NCBI GenBank assembly: GCA_027622195.1
Contig: JAQBZO010000008.1
Coordinates: 1 to 64,000 of the forward strand
Source of the DNA: Planctomycetota bacterium
GTDB lineage: Bacteria > Planctomycetota > Phycisphaerae > Phycisphaerales > SM1A02
Reading direction: 5' to 3'
Length of the DNA stretch: 64,000 bases
In this document: positions 61,464 to 64,000 of the stretch, in pieces
Layout of the letters: each line of letters opens with the position of its first letter
Numbering within the stretch: position 1 is the first letter of the stretch
The notes under the pieces: generated by a model
The model's database searches: none
Seen by the model: only the letters and a program-made list of their open reading frames with translations
Told to the model about the DNA's origin: nothing
Position numbers and translations under genes: made by a program

Positions 61464-62083
61464 AAACACGCACGGCACGATCCATCGTCAACCTCATGGC
61501 TGTCAAAACGAACCCGCAGTGCGTCCATCTGATTGTGGATGGTGAACGGCGGATGCAACTGACGCGAATCGCATGCGCTGAACTGGACATTCATGATGGA
61601 GACCGATGGACCATCGCGCTCGAACGGCGCGCGATGGCTCGCGTTGCAGAAGATGCGCTTCGCCAGCGTGCGATGCGGATGCTTGGTCAACGGGATTATG
61701 CGTCTGCCGAACTGCGCGCTCATCTCGTAGGCAGTGGTGCTGCTGCATCGCTCTGTGACACGCTCATCAAGGAACTCAACCGAGCTGGATGGATGGATGA
61801 TGGGCGCGCCGCCCGTCAACGCGCCGCCGCATTGGCCCAACGTGGTTGGAGTGTCGCTCGCATCGAGTCCGCTCTCGAAGTGGCGGGATACATCACGAAA
61901 CACATTCGTGCTGCCCTCGCAGCACTCGAGACGAGCGATCGAGCAAGACTTGCTGCGATGATCGAGGCGAGTGGATCCATGTCGCCTGCTCGTTTGTATC
62001 GACGATTGATCGCAGCGGGCTTTGACCCAGATGATGTGGAGTCAGCCGTCGACCGAATCAAGGGATCGTTGACGGGAAGCTGA
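61460..62083 (+). CDS. recX: Regulatory protein RecX
   Basis: 207 aa from the ATG at 61460. It has the three-helix repeats of RecX: RQRAMRMLGQRDYASAEL, CDTLIKELNRAGWMDDGRAA, ARQRAAALAQRGWSVARIE and SPARLYRRLIAAGFDPDDV with VESAVDRI. The N-terminal 50 residues form the usual beta-rich start. RecX limits RecA filament growth, complementing LexA elsewhere in the window. recA is not adjacent, as is also true in some other phyla. Confidence 0.93.
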   Translation: MKTRTARSIVNLMAVKTNPQCVHLIVDGERRMQLTRIACAELDIHDGDRWTIALERRAMARVAEDALRQRAMRMLGQRDYASAELRAHLVGSGAAASLCDTLIKELNRAGWMDDGRAARQRAAALAQRGWSVARIESALEVAGYITKHIRAALAALETSDRARLAAMIEASGSMSPARLYRRLIAAGFDPDDVESAVDRIKGSLTGS

Positions 62084-63124
62084 TCACGACCAGTTCGCGA
62101 GGAGCGCTGCGAGATCGCCGCCGCCCACCGTTCCGTCCTGGTCAAAGTCGGCGAGGATAAAACTCGTTCCCCATGCGCCGAGCAACGCTGCGAGGTCTTG
62201 TCCATTCACGAGACCATCTCCATCGACATCGCCGGGTGCGCTTGTTGGAACTCCAGTGGCCACCAAAGAGGTCGTACCAGAGACAGTCAATGTGGTTTCG
62301 CCAGGCTGACCAGAGATGAGCAAGTGCGCCGTGTTCGCCGATGCTGGAAAGGTCGGCATTTCGAGAGGTTGGTCGACGATGCCTTGCGCGGGAGCAGGAA
62401 TCACGCTCGATTCGGTGCCCGTCGTCACACTCGTCAGCCGAGGTCCAGATGGAGTGAGTTCGAGGGTGCCCGAAATCGTCACCACGCCAGGAAACGGCGC
62501 GAAGTCAGGAGGCACACCGGGAACCGTCGCCGTCACCGTATAGAGCACGGGAACAACGGATGAGAAAGCGAAGGTGCCATCCACATTGGGAATGATGAGG
62601 GCGGGCGCCGGATTCGATTGCAAAGCCGAGGCGGAATCCACTGACCCATTCGCCACTGGAATGGGAATCACAAATCCACCCGGATAGAAAGAGGATGGAT
62701 TCACCGTGTGGAATGTCGAGTAGAGGAAATTCATCGTGACACCCACTGTGCCCGGAGGCTTGCCTGTGATCTCGAAAGCGAGTCCCTCAATCGAAGCACC
62801 GATGGGACCATCAACCACATGGAATGATCCAACGATCGGACCATCCATGGTGATATCCATCACGAGGCTTGACGTGTATCCAATGGCCGTGTTCACGCTG
62901 CCTCCGAAGAGTCCAGGCAGTGTCTTGGTGCCCGTTGGATTCAGCGTCGCGTCGTAGTTGCCGATCATCGTGCCAACGACGGGCGTCGTCGAAGTCATCG
63001 TGGATGTGACTGAACTGCCCTGCACAAAGGTGAACAGTGTGTCCACGGCGGTTGCTGGAGCAGCAATCGCTCCTAAGACGACGAGGGCGGAGCATGCTGA
63101 CAACGCGAGAAAATCGTTCTTCAT
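62084..63124 (-). CDS. Secreted protein with dockerin-like C-terminus
   Basis: 346 aa. A clear signal peptide ([17 protein letters not shown]) is followed by a beta-rich, Thr/Ser/Gly/Pro-rich body ([58 protein letters not shown]). The end is dockerin-like: [22 protein letters not shown] and [20 protein letters not shown], cited here in shorter pieces as [13 protein letters not shown] and [12 protein letters not shown]. It has no cysteines in that tail. The body has no recognised enzyme motif. The stop abuts the recX stop, convergent with no gap. Confidence 0.86.
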   Translation of the reverse strand: MKNDFLALSACSALVVLGAIAAPATAVDTLFTFVQGSSVTSTMTSTTPVVGTMIGNYDATLNPTGTKTLPGLFGGSVNTAIGYTSSLVMDITMDGPIVGSFHVVDGPIGASIEGLAFEITGKPPGTVGVTMNFLYSTFHTVNPSSFYPGGFVIPIPVANGSVDSASALQSNPAPALIIPNVDGTFAFSSVVPVLYTVTATVPGVPPDFAPFPGVVTISGTLELTPSGPRLTSVTTGTESSVIPAPAQGIVDQPLEMPTFPASANTAHLLISGQPGETTLTVSGTTSLVATGVPTSAPGDVDGDGLVNGQDLAALLGAWGTSFILADFDQDGTVGGGDLAALLANWS

Positions 63125-63172
63125 ACAAAAGAGTAGTACTCGATTTCAGAGGAAGTGCAAAAGGAGCCCTTG

Positions 63173-64000
63173 CTATACATCGAACATGAGGACCAAGAAG
63201 GCAATAAACAGCGAGACATGAAGGACTCCATGAAGCCAACTCGTTCGCCCAGTCGAGAGGGTGTTTCCAGCAAGGAGGAAGGTCAGCGCGAGAAGCATGA
63301 TTTCGGTGGACTCGAGTCCGAGATCCACCGGATGACCAAGGAAGAATGAGGCGACGAGCACCATCGGAACAGTCAGTCCAATCGTGGACAGCGCACTGCC
63401 CACGCAAAGATTGACGGCGCGCTGCATCTGTCCGAGTGATGCTGCGCGGTATCCAGAGAGACCCTCTGGGGCGAGGACGATCAACGCGATGAGGAGTCCT
63501 CCGAGCGCGCGTGGAAGTCCAGACGCCGTCAGCAAAGTTTCGACCGAGTGCGCCATTGTTTCGGCAAGACACACGATCAGGAGGATGTAGATCACAAGGA
63601 ACACGGATGACCGACCGACAGTGGGCACAGCGTGATCCACTGCCATTGCGGTTGAATCTTGATCCTGAAACCATCCACGCATCTGCCCCGTATGAAGAAG
63701 CAAGAAGACTCCATAGCACACGCACGAGACGCCAATCAGAAACCAAGCCTGAAGCGAAGACGGTTGACCACCTGGTGCTGAAGTCGTCAGCCGCGGAAAG
63801 ACGAGACTCAGCGTGCCAAGCAACACCAGAACGCCAAGGAAACTCGACGCCCCATGCAGATTGTGACTGGATTGACCGAACCGCGCACCGCCCGAGATGA
63901 GGCAGAGGCCGAGCATGAGGTTCATCGTAATCATCACGACGGCGAACATCGTGTCTCTTGCAGCTGTCGAATCAGCCGCGCCACCAGCCATCATGGCGAC
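63173..64000 (-). CDS. Calcium/proton antiporter, ChaA type (5' end outside window)
   Basis: At least 275 aa are visible and the frame is open to the window edge, so the N-terminal part is missing. The pattern matches the second half of ChaA-type cation/proton exchangers: ARDTMFAVVMITMNLMLGL, LCLISGGARFGQSSHNLHG, the acidic LIVLAPEGLSGYRAA, and LSTIGLTVPMVLVASFFLG, with about seven membrane helices. It exports Ca2+ or Na+ in exchange for protons. The 48 bp after its stop separate it from the secreted protein gene. Confidence 0.85.
   Translation of the reverse strand, partial: VAMMAGGAADSTAARDTMFAVVMITMNLMLGLCLISGGARFGQSSHNLHGASSFLGVLVLLGTLSLVFPRLTTSAPGGQPSSLQAWFLIGVSCVCYGVFLLLHTGQMRGWFQDQDSTAMAVDHAVPTVGRSSVFLVIYILLIVCLAETMAHSVETLLTASGLPRALGGLLIALIVLAPEGLSGYRAASLGQMQRAVNLCVGSALSTIGLTVPMVLVASFFLGHPVDLGLESTEIMLLALTFLLAGNTLSTGRTSWLHGVLHVSLFIAFLVLMFDV

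Overview
The window looks like chromosomal DNA of a planctomycete of the class Phycisphaerae. Three exported proteins carry the dockerin-like Ca2+-binding C-terminus typical of that group (D-x-D-G-D-G, GADLA, LLGxWG). There is also a small basic protein of the Planctomycetes/Verrucomicrobia/Chlamydiae type, an H-X9-DG pseudopilin, an oversized SecA and a Bacteroidetes/Planctomycetes-type GlmU-like protein. The DNA is moderately GC-rich by eye. Many starts are GTG or lack a clear Shine-Dalgarno; others (lexA, secA, the second TlpA-like protein, the small lipoprotein) have a clear GGAG-type site. I saw no CRISPR array, insertion sequence, integrase or rRNA; this is mostly core chromosome.

Layout. 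1-2.5 kb: two plus-strand secreted, cysteine-rich or PPC-like proteins with dockerin-like ends. 2.5-9.6 kb: short alternating transcripts: acyl-CoA/ACP synthetase, a frameshifted TPR-SPOR lipoprotein, a truncated haemoglobin, an exported HEAT-like protein, a class-V aminotransferase fold enzyme, an ORF running into lexA, trpA, and a CAU tRNA. 10-14.3 kb: secA and tRNA-Lys. 14.3-29.1 kb: one long minus-strand run. Read 5' to 3' it holds pgk, a TlpA-TPR protein, rpe, accD, lnt fused to a HEAT-repeat lipoprotein, a coiled-coil envelope protein, a small membrane protein, mreB, mreC, mreD, a GlmU-like protein and polA, followed by tRNA-Asp and a small zinc-ribbon membrane protein. 29-46 kb: miaA, topA, a nucleoside-type MFS permease, ispG with a pseudopilin, an ExbB-like channel coupled to an FHA-SpoIIE phosphatase, then ispA-dxs with a degenerate amidohydrolase and a lipoprotein, a pseudouridine synthase and a POT peptide transporter. 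46-57 kb: response regulator with a large FAD/Fe-S dehydrogenase, a second TlpA-like protein, folK, pncC, pyrF, an orphan solute-binding protein, a DUF971 protein, a small lipoprotein, an aminotransferase and the small basic protein. 57-64 kb: SPOR-like membrane protein, acpS, a TIM-barrel protein, nth, a lipoprotein, a TPR protein with recX, a dockerin-type secreted protein and the C-terminal part of a ChaA-type antiporter.

Functional themes. The central minus run links envelope building (MreBCD, apolipoprotein N-acyltransferase, a GlmU-like amino-sugar enzyme, acetyl-CoA carboxylase beta) with carbon metabolism (Pgk, Rpe) and DNA replication/repair (PolA). Isoprenoid synthesis is represented by IspG, a prenyl synthase and Dxs. 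The most unusual object is the Lnt ORF, which continues in frame into a complete lipoprotein signal (lipobox IAGC) and a HEAT-repeat domain, as if the acyltransferase and one of its own substrates were made as one chain. I did not find a clearly novel defence or mobile system.
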